Positions 1 to 7,322 of a stretch of DNA of 11,997 nucleotides are shown here, one piece after another. Position 1 is the stretch's first letter. Each line of letters opens with the position of its first letter. Source of the DNA: CAYWHE01 sp964458125. GTDB lineage: Bacteria; Bacteroidota; Bacteroidia; AKYH767-A; OLB10. A program made the position numbers and the translations under genes. The notes under the pieces were generated by a model, which worked only from the letters and a program-made list of their open reading frames with translations, ran no database searches and was not told where the DNA came from. Where the stretch lies: assembly GCA_964458125.1 (NCBI GenBank), contig CAYWHE010000126.1, positions 1 through 11,997 of the forward strand. The letters run 5' to 3'.

Positions 1-888
1 GCTGACCTAGTGATGGCCGTTGTTGAAATGGGCGCCAACCACCGGCATGAAATCGAATTCCTGTGCAGTCTGGCCGAACCCACACACGGGCTGATTACGA
101 ATATCGGCAAGGCGCACCTCGAAGGCTTCGGTGGCATGGAAGGTGTCACAAGGGGGAAGGGCGAACTCTATGCCTGGCTGAAGGAACATGATGGAATGAT
201 TTTTTTGCATGACGACCAGCCCCTCCTGCATGATTTGCTGGGCCAATACCCGGCATACAGAAGCTATGGCTCAGGATCCTCCTGTGATGTCCATGGTGAA
301 ATACAGGCGCAGGAACAATTTTTAACCTTTTCCTGGAGAAACAGGGAGGGTTTCCGTTCAGGTCCGCTGCAAACCCGGCTCACCGGTAACTACAATCTCG
401 CCAATGTACTGGCCGCGGCCTGCATAGGTCATTTTTTTGGGGTGCCACCGGAACGGATATCGGGGGCAATTGCGGGATATGTTCCCGGGAACCAGCGTTC
501 ACAGGTATTAAAAGCCGGTACAAACACCATCGTACTCGATGCATACAATGCCAATCCGACCAGCATGGAAGCGGCCCTGCGGAATTTCAGCGAAAATTAT
601 ATTGGGGATAAACTTGTTGTGCTTGGCGACATGCTGGAACTGGGCGAGGAAGGCCCTCAGGAGCATGCCGGTATTGCCGCACTGATCGGGCAACTGGGAT
701 TCCGTGAAGTGGTGCTGGTAGGACAGCAGTTCCGGGCAGGGGCGGCTCCCCCGCTGGCGCATTTTTTTCTTACTTCGGAAGAGGCAAGGGACTGGATCCG
801 GAGCCGGAATTTCCGGAATATGAATGTGCTCATCAAGGGCTCCAGGGGCCTGAAGATGGAAAAGACCCTGGAAGCTTTTTCCGGTTAA
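1..888 (+). CDS. murF: MurF, UDP-N-acetylmuramoyl-tripeptide--D-alanyl-D-alanine ligase (5' end outside window)
   Basis: Cytoplasmic ATP-dependent ligase that adds D-Ala-D-Ala to the UDP-MurNAc-tripeptide, the last cytoplasmic step in making the peptidoglycan pentapeptide precursor. The frame is open to the first base, so 295 codons plus a TAA stop are present; the GTG at 10 lies inside the gene. Counting from the first visible codon, Mur-ligase motifs occur in order: EMGANH at 9-14, TNIGKAHLEGFG at 33-44, the GKGE segment with Lys53 (equivalent to the carbamylated lysine), NYNLANVLAAA near 128, DAYNANPTSMEAAL from 180, and LGDMLELGEE from 208. DAYNANP and LGDMLELG separate MurF from MurC, MurD and MurE. 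Full-length MurF is about 430 residues, so the N-terminal substrate domain and the ATP P-loop lie to the left. The stop is followed by 139 bases before the next gene. Nothing suggests it is broken. Confidence 0.96.
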   Translation, partial: ADLVMAVVEMGANHRHEIEFLCSLAEPTHGLITNIGKAHLEGFGGMEGVTRGKGELYAWLKEHDGMIFLHDDQPLLHDLLGQYPAYRSYGSGSSCDVHGEIQAQEQFLTFSWRNREGFRSGPLQTRLTGNYNLANVLAAACIGHFFGVPPERISGAIAGYVPGNQRSQVLKAGTNTIVLDAYNANPTSMEAALRNFSENYIGDKLVVLGDMLELGEEGPQEHAGIAALIGQLGFREVVLVGQQFRAGAAPPLAHFFLTSEEARDWIRSRNFRNMNVLIKGSRGLKMEKTLEAFSG

Positions 889-1027
889 TATCCGGTCCGT
901 CCGGAAAACTTCAACCGGAATCGTTCCTGTAACCGTTATGGGGAGCAGAATTTCAGGATCTGTCACCCGGGCACGTTAAATTCCGCAAATTTTACTGATC
1001 TTTATGCACCCATAAATTCCGAACGCG

Positions 1028-1558
1028 GTGGCTTCATCACTCAACTGGCTTGATCTTTTATTTTTCCTGGCGCCCGTGCTGGTGCTGGGAGGCGGGTTTT
1101 ACCTGCTTATAAAAAAAATGTTTGAACGGGATTATAAAATCCGCCTGCTCGAAGTCAAGATGCAGATGCAACGGGAGGTGATTCCGCTTCGCCTCCAGGC
1201 TTATGAACGCATCACCCTCTTTCTCGAAAGAATATCGCCCAATAACCTGCTGTACCGTATTCTGAGCAGCGAGATGACGGTGACCTCCTTTCAAAGCGCA
1301 TTGCTGGAGACCATCCGGTCGGAGTTCGAACATAATGTCACCCAGCAGGTGTACATCTCCCCGCAGGCCTGGCAGGTTGTTCGCAAGGCCAAGGAGGATG
1401 TGATCCGCATCATCAATACCTCGGCCAATGAATTAAATGGTGATTCCCCGGCCATGGACCTGACCCGGAAAATCTTTGAAAAAGTCATGCAGGAGGAAGA
1501 TCAGCCGGTCAACCGGGCGCTGAATTACCTCAAATCCGATATCTCCCAGCTTTTTTAA
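1028..1558 (+). CDS. Small single-pass membrane protein of unknown function
   Basis: I do not recognise a function. The 176-residue product starts with GTG; an in-frame TAA at 1013-1015 rules out a longer form, and the next ATG would remove the membrane helix. Residues 8-28 (WLDLLFFLAPVLVLGGGFYL) form one hydrophobic helix followed by the positive cluster IKKMFERDYK, which predicts the rest on the cytoplasmic side. Residues about 29-70 are charged and helical (RLLEVKMQMQREVIPLRLQA) and may form a coiled coil. The remainder is mostly helical and ends in LKSDISQLF. No catalytic motif is visible. The layout resembles a Bacteroidota-restricted family that I recall as DUF7935, but this is unconfirmed. 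The mutase gene follows after 49 bases on the same strand with no terminator between, so the two are probably cotranscribed. Protein-like composition along its length supports a real gene. Confidence 0.8.
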   Translation: MASSLNWLDLLFFLAPVLVLGGGFYLLIKKMFERDYKIRLLEVKMQMQREVIPLRLQAYERITLFLERISPNNLLYRILSSEMTVTSFQSALLETIRSEFEHNVTQQVYISPQAWQVVRKAKEDVIRIINTSANELNGDSPAMDLTRKIFEKVMQEEDQPVNRALNYLKSDISQLF

Positions 1559-1607
1559 GAGGGCCTCCGTAACTTATACCCTAAACGAAAATAGTCCATC
1601 TTTCCAC

Positions 1608-3167
1608 ATGACCGAAACAGCAACAGACAAGGTTTTTCATACCGATTCGGGAATCGAAATCAAAAAGGTGTATGGCGCACACGAGGTGGCGGCGGGACCG
1701 CCGGGAAAATTTCCGTTTACGCGCGGGGTACAGGACGACATGTACCGGAGCAAACTGTGGACCATGCGCCAGTATGCCGGTTTTAGCACGGCGGAAGCTT
1801 CCAATGAACGTTATCATTACCTGTTGAAAAACGGTACAACAGGCTTGTCAGTAGCCTTTGACCTGCCCACCCAGATCGGTTATGATTCCGACCACCAGCT
1901 GGCCGAAGGCGAAGTAGGCAAGGCGGGTGTGGCCATCGATTCCCTGCGCGACATGGAAATTCTATTCAACGGCATCAACCTGGAAACGATTACCACATCC
2001 ATGACCATCAATGCCACGGCTTCCATGTTGCTGGCCATGTACATCGCACTGGCTAAAAAGCAGGGTGCTGACCTGAAAAAAATTTCCGGCACCATCCAGA
2101 ATGATTTGCTGAAGGAATATGCCGCACGGGGCACCTACATTTATCCACCCAAGCCCTCCATGCGGATCATCACGGATATTTTTGAATACTGCAGCCAGGC
2201 CGTTCCGAAGTGGAATACGATTTCTGTTTCGGGTTATCATATCCGCGAAGCAGGGTCAACGGCTGTGCAGGAACTGGCCTTCACACTGGCAGACGGAAAA
2301 GCCTATCTGAAAGCAGCCATCGACAAAGGTCTTGACATTAATGTATTTGCCAGGCGCATGTCGTTTTTTTTCAATGCCCACAACAACCTGTTTGAGGAAG
2401 TGGCCAAGTTCAGGGCTGCGCGACGGATGTGGGCGTCCATCACGAAGGAACTCGGTGCAACCGATCCACGTGCCCAGATGCTGCGTTTTCATACCCAGAC
2501 GGGCGGCTCCACGCTGACGGCACAACAACCGCATAACAATATCATTCGGGTCACCCTGCAGGCCTTGTCGGCCGTTCTGGGCGGAACCCAGTCATTGCAT
2601 ACCAACGGCTATGATGAAGCCTTGTCCCTACCCACAGAGGAAGCCGCCCGTATCGCACTTCGAACACAGCAAATCATCGCACATGAAAGCGGTGTGCCCG
2701 ATACCGTGGATCCGCTGGGCGGATCTTATTTCGTGGAAACACTGACCGACGAGGTCGAAGCCAAAGCCTGGGAATATATCAGACGAATTGATGAAATGGG
2801 CGGTGCGGTAAATGCCATTGAAGCAGGATTTATTCAGAATGAAATTGCATCCTCGGCATACAAGTACCAGCAGGATATTCAGTCCGGTGAAAAAATTATT
2901 GTCGGAGTCAACAGGTTCCAGACGGAAGAAGTTCCCCCTGGCAAAGTTTTTACTGTCGATGACAACATTCGAAAAGTGCAGATGGATAAACTGAATCAGG
3001 TCAGAAACAGCCGCGACCAGGAAAAAGTGAGTCAGTTGCTTCAGGATATGGAGGCCGCCGCACGTTCCGGAAATAACCTGATGCCTTTTATTCTGGCAGC
3101 ATCCGAACAGTATGCTACGCTCGGGGAAATGGCCGATGTGCTGCGCAAGGTTTTCGGGGAATACTGA
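1608..3167 (+). CDS. Methylmalonyl-CoA mutase, catalytic (large) subunit without B12-binding domain
   Basis: Radical enzyme of the cobalamin-dependent acyl-CoA mutase family that interconverts succinyl-CoA and (R)-methylmalonyl-CoA in propionate and odd-chain or branched-chain carbon metabolism. The 519 residues cover the substrate-binding TIM barrel: RQYAGFSTAEASNERY at 54-69, GLSVAFDLPTQIGYDSDH at 79-96, TIQNDLLKEYAARGTYIYPP from 162, SGYHIREAG from 208, and a PDTVDPLGGSYFVE segment further on. Residues Tyr56, Gln164, Arg174, Tyr210 and His211 match Tyr89, Gln197, Arg207, Tyr243 and His244 of the Propionibacterium enzyme with a constant offset of 33. Tyr56 and Arg174 favour methylmalonyl-CoA over the isobutyryl- or 2-hydroxyisobutyryl-CoA mutases. 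The C-terminal B12 domain (DxHxxG, SxL and GG motifs) is absent, so a separate small subunit is needed, as in archaeal and some bacterial two-part mutases; none lies in the window. The start is the ATG at 1608. Hairpins follow the stop. Confidence 0.93.
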   Translation: MTETATDKVFHTDSGIEIKKVYGAHEVAAGPPGKFPFTRGVQDDMYRSKLWTMRQYAGFSTAEASNERYHYLLKNGTTGLSVAFDLPTQIGYDSDHQLAEGEVGKAGVAIDSLRDMEILFNGINLETITTSMTINATASMLLAMYIALAKKQGADLKKISGTIQNDLLKEYAARGTYIYPPKPSMRIITDIFEYCSQAVPKWNTISVSGYHIREAGSTAVQELAFTLADGKAYLKAAIDKGLDINVFARRMSFFFNAHNNLFEEVAKFRAARRMWASITKELGATDPRAQMLRFHTQTGGSTLTAQQPHNNIIRVTLQALSAVLGGTQSLHTNGYDEALSLPTEEAARIALRTQQIIAHESGVPDTVDPLGGSYFVETLTDEVEAKAWEYIRRIDEMGGAVNAIEAGFIQNEIASSAYKYQQDIQSGEKIIVGVNRFQTEEVPPGKVFTVDDNIRKVQMDKLNQVRNSRDQEKVSQLLQDMEAAARSGNNLMPFILAASEQYATLGEMADVLRKVFGEY

Positions 3168-3211
3168 GTCAGGCGGGAATTTTTTCAACCGGGCCTGACT
3201 TCGGATTTTTT
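3167..3211 (+). terminator. Rho-independent terminator after the mutase gene
   Basis: A perfect 8-bp inverted repeat (AGTCAGGC at 3167-3174 and GCCTGACT at 3193-3200) begins on the last base of the mutase stop codon. It has an 18-base loop and is followed by six T at 3206-3211. Position and polarity fit the end of the plus-strand transcript. The long loop makes it weaker than a textbook terminator. Confidence 0.6.
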
Positions 3212-3250
3212 CATCCGGTTAATGGCCGGATGAATTGTCCGGAATTTTTT
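3210..3250 (+). terminator. Second hairpin with T-run, tandem back-up terminator
   Basis: A perfect 9-bp stem (TTCATCCGG at 3210-3218 and CCGGATGAA at 3226-3234) with a 7-base loop sits directly behind the first hairpin. A further six T lie at 3245-3250, about ten bases past the stem. It could reinforce termination between the convergent mutase and xerD genes. No T-run in the minus direction follows it, so I do not call it bidirectional. Confidence 0.45.
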
Positions 3251-3329
3251 GAACAGCGTCTTTCATAGAAAAAGCCGCAGGAAAAATTTCTGCCCGGTTC
3301 CGCTGCTGGTCAGTGGCAGGAACGGCGGG

Positions 3330-4229
3330 TTAAGCTCTTGGATGGTATTTCAGAATGGCCTCACGCAGAAAATCCCTGTCGAGGTGTGTATAGATTTCCG
3401 TGGTCGTGATGCTTTCATGTCCCAGCATTTCCTGGACCGCCCTGAGATCAGCGCCTCCCTCTATTAAATGGGTGGCAAAGGAATGCCGGAAGGAGTGGGG
3501 GGATATTTTTTTAGGAAGGCCTGTTTTAATTTTCAGGTCCCGGATGATGGTAAAAATCATGACACGAGTAAGCCTGCTTCCTCGCCGGTTCAGGAAAAGG
3601 TAGTCTTCCTGTCCCGGTTTAACGGACAGCTGATTCCTGCAGGTTTTCATATAGGTACGGATCTGCCTGATGGCTGAACCGCCAATGGGAACGAGTCTTT
3701 CCTTGTTTCCCTTTCCGGTAACTTTCAGAAATCCCGTTTCCAGGTGCAGGTTGGAAATTCTCAGGTTGACCAGTTCGGATACACGTAAACCCGAGCTGTA
3801 AAGAGTTTCCAGCATGGCCTTGTTGCGTTCACCTTCCGGCCTGCTCAGGTCAATGCCGTCGATGAGGCGGTTGATGTCTTCCACACTTAATACATCGGGC
3901 AGTTTCCTCCCGGTTTTGGGGCCTTCCAGTAACTGGGTAGGATCACTCCTGACTTCATTTTCCAGCAGCAGGTATTTATAGAAACCTTTGATGCCGCTCA
4001 GCACACGGGACTGTGTCCGGGCGCTCATGCCCATTTCACTGATCCAGTGAAGGAAATCCTGCAACAATTCATGCGTCAGCTGGCCAGGGGTCAGTTTCAG
4101 TGCTTTGTATTCAAGGAACTGGCAGAGTTTTTCCACGTCATGGACATAGGCTTCCCTGGTGTTTTCAGAGAGCGAGCGTTCCAGTTGCAGGTAGGCCTGG
4201 TAGCCTTTTATATAGGAGTTCCAGATCAC
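3330..4229 (-). CDS. xerD: Site-specific tyrosine recombinase XerD
   Basis: Integrase-family recombinase that acts with a partner Xer protein and the FtsK translocase at dif sites to resolve chromosome dimers before division. At 299 residues it is the normal XerD length. The N-terminal SAM-like DNA-binding domain covers about 1-95 (YLQLERSLSENTREAY at 13-28). The C-terminal catalytic domain has every active-site residue: Arg149 in SSGLRVSEL, Lys173 in TGKGNKER, His245 and Arg248 in SPHSFRHSFATH, His271 in MLGHESI, and the nucleophile Tyr280 in EIYTHLD. Each is exactly one residue beyond its Escherichia coli XerD counterpart, which favours housekeeping XerD over a phage or transposon integrase. 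The start is a GTG at 4229; an in-frame TAA two codons upstream (4235-4233) prevents an earlier one. It diverges from aroQ. No direct repeats, cargo genes or obvious dif-like site lie nearby. Confidence 0.94.
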   Translation of the reverse strand: MIWNSYIKGYQAYLQLERSLSENTREAYVHDVEKLCQFLEYKALKLTPGQLTHELLQDFLHWISEMGMSARTQSRVLSGIKGFYKYLLLENEVRSDPTQLLEGPKTGRKLPDVLSVEDINRLIDGIDLSRPEGERNKAMLETLYSSGLRVSELVNLRISNLHLETGFLKVTGKGNKERLVPIGGSAIRQIRTYMKTCRNQLSVKPGQEDYLFLNRRGSRLTRVMIFTIIRDLKIKTGLPKKISPHSFRHSFATHLIEGGADLRAVQEMLGHESITTTEIYTHLDRDFLREAILKYHPRA

Positions 4230-4382
4230 CGGTTATGCCATAATAGGTATGTAAAATTAAGGCTCATCTTCCAGAGCTGTTACAGGAAGGATTTTTGTTT
4301 TCAACAGGATGCCGGTGTGCCGTCAGACCTTGATTAAATTCAAAAATTGCCGCTATGACTATGCCGATTCCCGGCTTTTGGT

Positions 4383-4406
4383 CTAAACGCGCCCAGGAGG
4401 GTTTAG
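4383..4406. repeat. Short inverted repeat in the xerD-aroQ spacer
   Basis: CTAAAC (4383-4388) and GTTTAG (4401-4406) form a perfect 6-bp inverted repeat around a 12-base purine-containing loop. It lies in the 267-base divergent spacer, about 50 bases upstream of the candidate aroQ promoter box. It could be an operator or a small hairpin, or chance; nothing in the sequence assigns a binding protein. Confidence 0.25.
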
Positions 4407-4458
4407 CCTGTTTTCATTTTCCTGCCGAATATCATTTTTTAACAACGCTAAAAAGACC

Positions 4459-4466
4459 TAATTTTG
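4459..4466 (+). promoter_or_regulatory. Candidate Bacteroidota -7 promoter box for aroQ
   Basis: TAATTTTG matches the TAnnTTTG box used by the primary sigma factor of Bacteroidota. Transcription would begin near 4471-4473, leaving a leader of about 25 bases before the ATG at 4497. A TTG-type -33 element is not evident. The box also shows that a TTG start at 4464 would lie upstream of the transcript. Confidence 0.5.
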
Positions 4467-4496
4467 TTTAAAATAAATTTTTTTGACAGCACGCGT

Positions 4497-4934
4497 ATGA
4501 ATATACAAATTATCAACGGCCCTAACCTGAACCTGTTGGGCAGGCGCGAAACCGGCATTTACGGCAATACGGATTTTGACACATATTTTGAATATCTTCA
4601 AAAGGCCTATCCCCACCTGAATCTGCATTATTACCATAGCAATATTGAAGGTGACCTGATTAATATCCTGCACGAAACAGGTTTTTCCATGGATGGCATC
4701 ATTCTCAATGCAGGCGCTTATTCCCACACCTCCATTGCCATTGCCGATGCCGTGGCTGCGATCAAATCACCGGTGGTCGAAGTGCATATTTCCAATATTT
4801 ACGCCAGGGAAGAATACAGGCATTATTCCCTGATTTCCAAAAATTCAAAAGGCATACTTACCGGAATGGGGTTACATGGTTATGAACTGGCCATTATTTA
4901 CATTTCCACCCTGCTGAACAGGTATACAGAATAA
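4497..4934 (+). CDS. aroQ: Type II 3-dehydroquinate dehydratase
   Basis: Small cytoplasmic enzyme that dehydrates 3-dehydroquinate to 3-dehydroshikimate, the third step of the shikimate pathway to aromatic amino acids. The product has 145 residues, the family's usual length, and normally forms a dodecamer. Visible motifs are INGPNLNLLGRRE (6-18) with Arg17, IYG with the catalytic base Tyr22, NAGAYSHTS (71-79) with Asn71 and His77, VEVHISN (94-100) with the general acid His97, and REEYRHYS with Arg108. I chose the ATG at 4497 because family members begin MxIxIINGPNLNLLG. A longer reading from TTG at 4464 adds eleven unconserved residues and overlaps the candidate promoter. The stop abuts the A-run of the dnaN terminator. 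All active-site positions are intact. Confidence 0.95.
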   Translation: MNIQIINGPNLNLLGRRETGIYGNTDFDTYFEYLQKAYPHLNLHYYHSNIEGDLINILHETGFSMDGIILNAGAYSHTSIAIADAVAAIKSPVVEVHISNIYAREEYRHYSLISKNSKGILTGMGLHGYELAIIYISTLLNRYTE

Positions 4935-4935
4935 T

Positions 4936-4957
4936 AAAAAGCAGGCCAACCAGGCCT
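4936..4957 (-). terminator. Rho-independent terminator of dnaN, between convergent aroQ and dnaN
   Basis: AGGCC (4943-4947), loop AACCA and GGCCT (4953-4957) form a compact GC-rich 5-bp hairpin. In the minus direction it is followed by GCTTTTTATT (five A at 4936-4940 on the plus strand), the layout expected for ending dnaN transcripts. In the plus direction only TTT follows, so it would serve aroQ poorly. The T-tract ends on the aroQ stop codon. Confidence 0.6.
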
Positions 4958-4980
4958 TTGACTCCGGACAGGGACAGGGG

Positions 4981-6102
4981 TTAATTCAGCATCACCGGCA
5001 TGACCAGCATCAATACATCTTCTTCGGGATTTTTTCCCTCAGCCGAAGGGCTCAGGATACCCGCCCTGTTTGGCAGAGACATTTCCAGGTTGATTTCCTC
5101 GGTGTTGAGGTTGGTGAGCATGTCGGTTATAAACCTGGCATTGAAGGCAATTTCCATATCTTCACCTTCATAAGTGCAGGGAAGCGTTTCGGTTGCTTCA
5201 TTTGAAAAGTCAAGATCCTCTGCAGAAATCTGAATGCTGCTTCCGGAAATTTTAAGTTTCACCTGGTGGGTGGTTTTATTTGCGAAAATGGAAACCCGGC
5301 GGATTGAATTCAGGATCAGGTCGCGGCTGATGGTCAGTTTGTTAGGATTATCAACAGGAATGACGGCTTCGTAATTCGGGTACCTGCCGTCAATGAGGCG
5401 GCAAATCAGGTTGTACGTATCAAAGGCGAAGAAAGCATTGGATTCGTTATAGTCTATCTTAACCTTTGAATCCTGGCTGTATAAAATGGTTTTCAGCAGG
5501 TTCAGCGGTTTTTTGGGAAGAATAAAGGAAGTGGAAACAGGTGATTTGGCGTCATTCCTGCGGTACCTGACCAGGCGGTGGGCATCGGTGGCAACAAACG
5601 TGAGATTATCTGTATTCAACTGACAGTAAACACCTGACATCACCGGTCTCAGTTCATCCGACCCCGTCGCAAATAAGGTCTTATTGATGGCTTCAAGTAA
5701 AACCACGGATGGCAGATCCAGGCTGGTAGCCTTTTCAACCTGAGGAATTTTTGGAAATTCATTCCCGTCGAGGCCCGACAATTTATACCTTCCTGAAGGG
5801 CTGCTGATTTCGATACTGAAATTATTATCATGAATGGTAAACGTCAGGGGATGTTCGGGAAAGGTTTTCAGGGTATCCAGCAGTATTTTCGCAGGAATCG
5901 CCACCCGGCCCGATTCCTTGCTTTCAACCGGAATGCGCGTAGTCATGGTGGTTTCCAGGTCGGAGGCGGACACCACCAGTTCGCCTTTATTCAGTGCAAA
6001 TAAGAAATTTTCTAAAATGGGTAAGGAAGGGTTTGAGGAGAGTACACCACCTAATACCTGAAGGTTTTTTAAAAGGGCGGAACTGGAAACAATAAATTTC
6101 AT
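4981..6102 (-). CDS. dnaN: DNA polymerase III beta subunit (sliding clamp)
   Basis: Ring-shaped homodimer that encircles DNA and holds polymerase III and repair proteins on the template. At 373 residues it has the standard length and three clamp folds at roughly 1-120, 125-250 and 255-373. Diagnostic segments are RYKLSGLDGNEFP at 105-117, ATDAHRLV at 171-178, LIDGRYPNYEAVIP at 236-249, and the C-terminal MPVMLN at 368-373, which corresponds to the segment lining the pocket for clamp-binding peptides. The ATG at 6102 gives the normal MKFIVSSSALLKNLQ start. A 131-base gap separates it from the DUF4340 gene and holds a candidate -7 box, and a compact terminator follows the stop, so it can be transcribed alone. 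dnaA, recF and gyrB are not adjacent; dnaN away from dnaA is common in Bacteroidota. Confidence 0.97.
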   Translation of the reverse strand: MKFIVSSSALLKNLQVLGGVLSSNPSLPILENFLFALNKGELVVSASDLETTMTTRIPVESKESGRVAIPAKILLDTLKTFPEHPLTFTIHDNNFSIEISSPSGRYKLSGLDGNEFPKIPQVEKATSLDLPSVVLLEAINKTLFATGSDELRPVMSGVYCQLNTDNLTFVATDAHRLVRYRRNDAKSPVSTSFILPKKPLNLLKTILYSQDSKVKIDYNESNAFFAFDTYNLICRLIDGRYPNYEAVIPVDNPNKLTISRDLILNSIRRVSIFANKTTHQVKLKISGSSIQISAEDLDFSNEATETLPCTYEGEDMEIAFNARFITDMLTNLNTEEINLEMSLPNRAGILSPSAEGKNPEEDVLMLVMPVMLN

Positions 6103-6188
6103 TTGGTAACAGGTTTAAAAATGCTAAGAATTTCGTAATTAACAGGTTGGTAATAAAATGCAGGAAATCATTCCTCGCTTTGAGGTGT

Positions 6189-6196
6189 CAAAGATA
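6189..6196 (-). promoter_or_regulatory. Candidate -7 promoter box for dnaN
   Basis: On the minus strand the bases read TATCTTTG, a full match to TAnnTTTG, inside the 131-base gap upstream of dnaN. Transcription would start near 6184-6182, giving a leader of about 80 bases. No -33 element stands out. Confidence 0.4.
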
Positions 6197-6233
6197 ATTT
6201 TTAAAATGAAATCTGAGCGACTAAGTCATAAAA

Positions 6234-7268
6234 TCATGGATTCGGTTTCCGGGTGTAATTTTTAAGATGTTCGAGCGTCACCATCAGTTTATCAAAAACA
6301 AAATATTGAACCAGTACCAGGGAGGTGTCACCGTTAATGCGTGCAATCATCCTGTCCGGATCAAAGGGAAGCAGTTTGCCATCCTGCTGGTGATGCGCCG
6401 CTTTATTGGCCTCAGCCGGTTTAAGGAATAATTCCACCCGGGTGGATTTTCCATCCACGGTCAGGGCATCGATGGTCATGATGGGTCCTGCCTGAAGGGT
6501 TGAATCAACACCTGGCAGCACATTTTTATCCACTGGTTTTTCGTAGTTGATAAACTGGTAGGAGGCCAGGTAGGATTGAATCGTAGCGGTATCCCGGTAG
6601 GCCTGAGGTTGAAGATCCGGAAGAGAGAAAAGCGAATAACGATCATCCCTTGCTTTTTTCAATTGAAAAGACTGAGCCGGTTGCCGGGTATTCTGAATGG
6701 TGAGCGTTTCGATTTCTCCCTGTTTAAATCCGAAGATGGATTTGATTTTCCATTCGGCCTCCGCCGTGATGAACCGTGGAGTCAGGTAGCCGTCAAAGCC
6801 TGGAATATGCATGATGAACGGTACAGCGGAATGCTGCAGGTACATGTATGTCCCCAACTGATCCTGGGTGGCGCCACCCACGTAAAAGGTCTTGAAAAGT
6901 TTCCCGTGCTGGTAAACTTCCACTTTCACAGCCTGGGCGGCCATGTTCCTGATAATAAAATCACGCGCCGCCTTTCCCACGGGGCTTCTTACCTCCATGG
7001 CCTTCATCGTGTACAGCAGGAGATTGACGGCATCGGCACGGGCCCTGGATTTTCCGTTAATCATCCATTCCGCCGCCGACTTCCGCTCCAGCAGCACCTG
7101 GCTTCCGCTTTTATCGGCCATAAAAATTTTATCCACGGCTGCCGTGTCCTCTACGGCAAAGTCGCGCAACTCCTCTTTGATGGTACTTCCGCTGTTGGTA
7201 AAATAAAAGTAGGCTGCAACTATGGCCAGTGTCATTAAAATAAAAAGTGCTATCCGGTTTTTTTTCAT
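6234..7268 (-). CDS. DUF4340 domain protein, membrane-anchored
   Basis: A 344-residue protein with an N-terminal signal anchor (residues 6-23, IALFILMTLAIVAAYFYF, after the positive MKKNR), so the rest should lie outside the inner membrane. The body shows the DUF4340 pattern: a conserved start of the exported part (VDKIFMADKSGSQVLLER), WMINGKSRARADAVNLLL, and FYVGG followed by YMYLQHSAVPF. These proteins often sit next to GldG-type ABC transporter subunits, and this gene follows gldG after 54 bases on the same strand. That suggests it is an exported accessory component of the same ABC complex, which is inference from position. No enzyme motif is seen. The start is the ATG at 7268, preceded by a T-rich stretch and no clear ribosome binding site. 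Its biochemical role is unknown. Confidence 0.82.
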   Translation of the reverse strand: MKKNRIALFILMTLAIVAAYFYFTNSGSTIKEELRDFAVEDTAAVDKIFMADKSGSQVLLERKSAAEWMINGKSRARADAVNLLLYTMKAMEVRSPVGKAARDFIIRNMAAQAVKVEVYQHGKLFKTFYVGGATQDQLGTYMYLQHSAVPFIMHIPGFDGYLTPRFITAEAEWKIKSIFGFKQGEIETLTIQNTRQPAQSFQLKKARDDRYSLFSLPDLQPQAYRDTATIQSYLASYQFINYEKPVDKNVLPGVDSTLQAGPIMTIDALTVDGKSTRVELFLKPAEANKAAHHQQDGKLLPFDPDRMIARINGDTSLVLVQYFVFDKLMVTLEHLKNYTRKPNP

Positions 7269-7322
7269 GTGAGGTGTTTTCTTATGGGCATGTAAATATC
7301 CTTGCGAACAGGATGGCCTGCC

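Noticed and set aside
877..908. TTTTCCGG/CCGGAAAA inverted repeat over the murF stop as a terminator
   Set aside because: The 8-bp repeat has a 16-base loop and no T-run on either side in the proper orientation, so I do not call a terminator.
2628..3188. Minus-strand open frame of 186 codons opposite the mutase C-terminus
   Set aside because: Antisense to conserved coding sequence, with composition rich in Cys, His and Phe typical of shadow frames.
3297..3323. GTTCC/GGAAC inverted repeat as a xerD terminator on the minus strand
   Set aside because: The stem is only 5 bp with an internal bulge, and the T-run in the minus direction is about ten bases away; too weak to support.
3330..4229. xerD as the integrase of a mobile element
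   Set aside because: Catalytic residues align with Escherichia coli XerD at a constant offset of one. No att-like repeats, tRNA gene or cargo genes are present, and the neighbours are housekeeping genes.
4464..4496. TTG start eleven codons upstream of the aroQ ATG
   Set aside because: The extra residues are not part of the conserved AroQ start, and the TTG falls inside the candidate -7 box, before the expected transcript start.
4965..4980. GGACAG GGACAG GGG tandem repeat before the dnaN stop
   Set aside because: Only two copies of a 6-base unit; within chance expectation.
6576..7238. Plus-strand open frame of 220 codons opposite the DUF4340 gene
   Set aside because: It lies entirely antisense to a gene with a signal anchor and family motifs. 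The product is low in structure and has no family resemblance.
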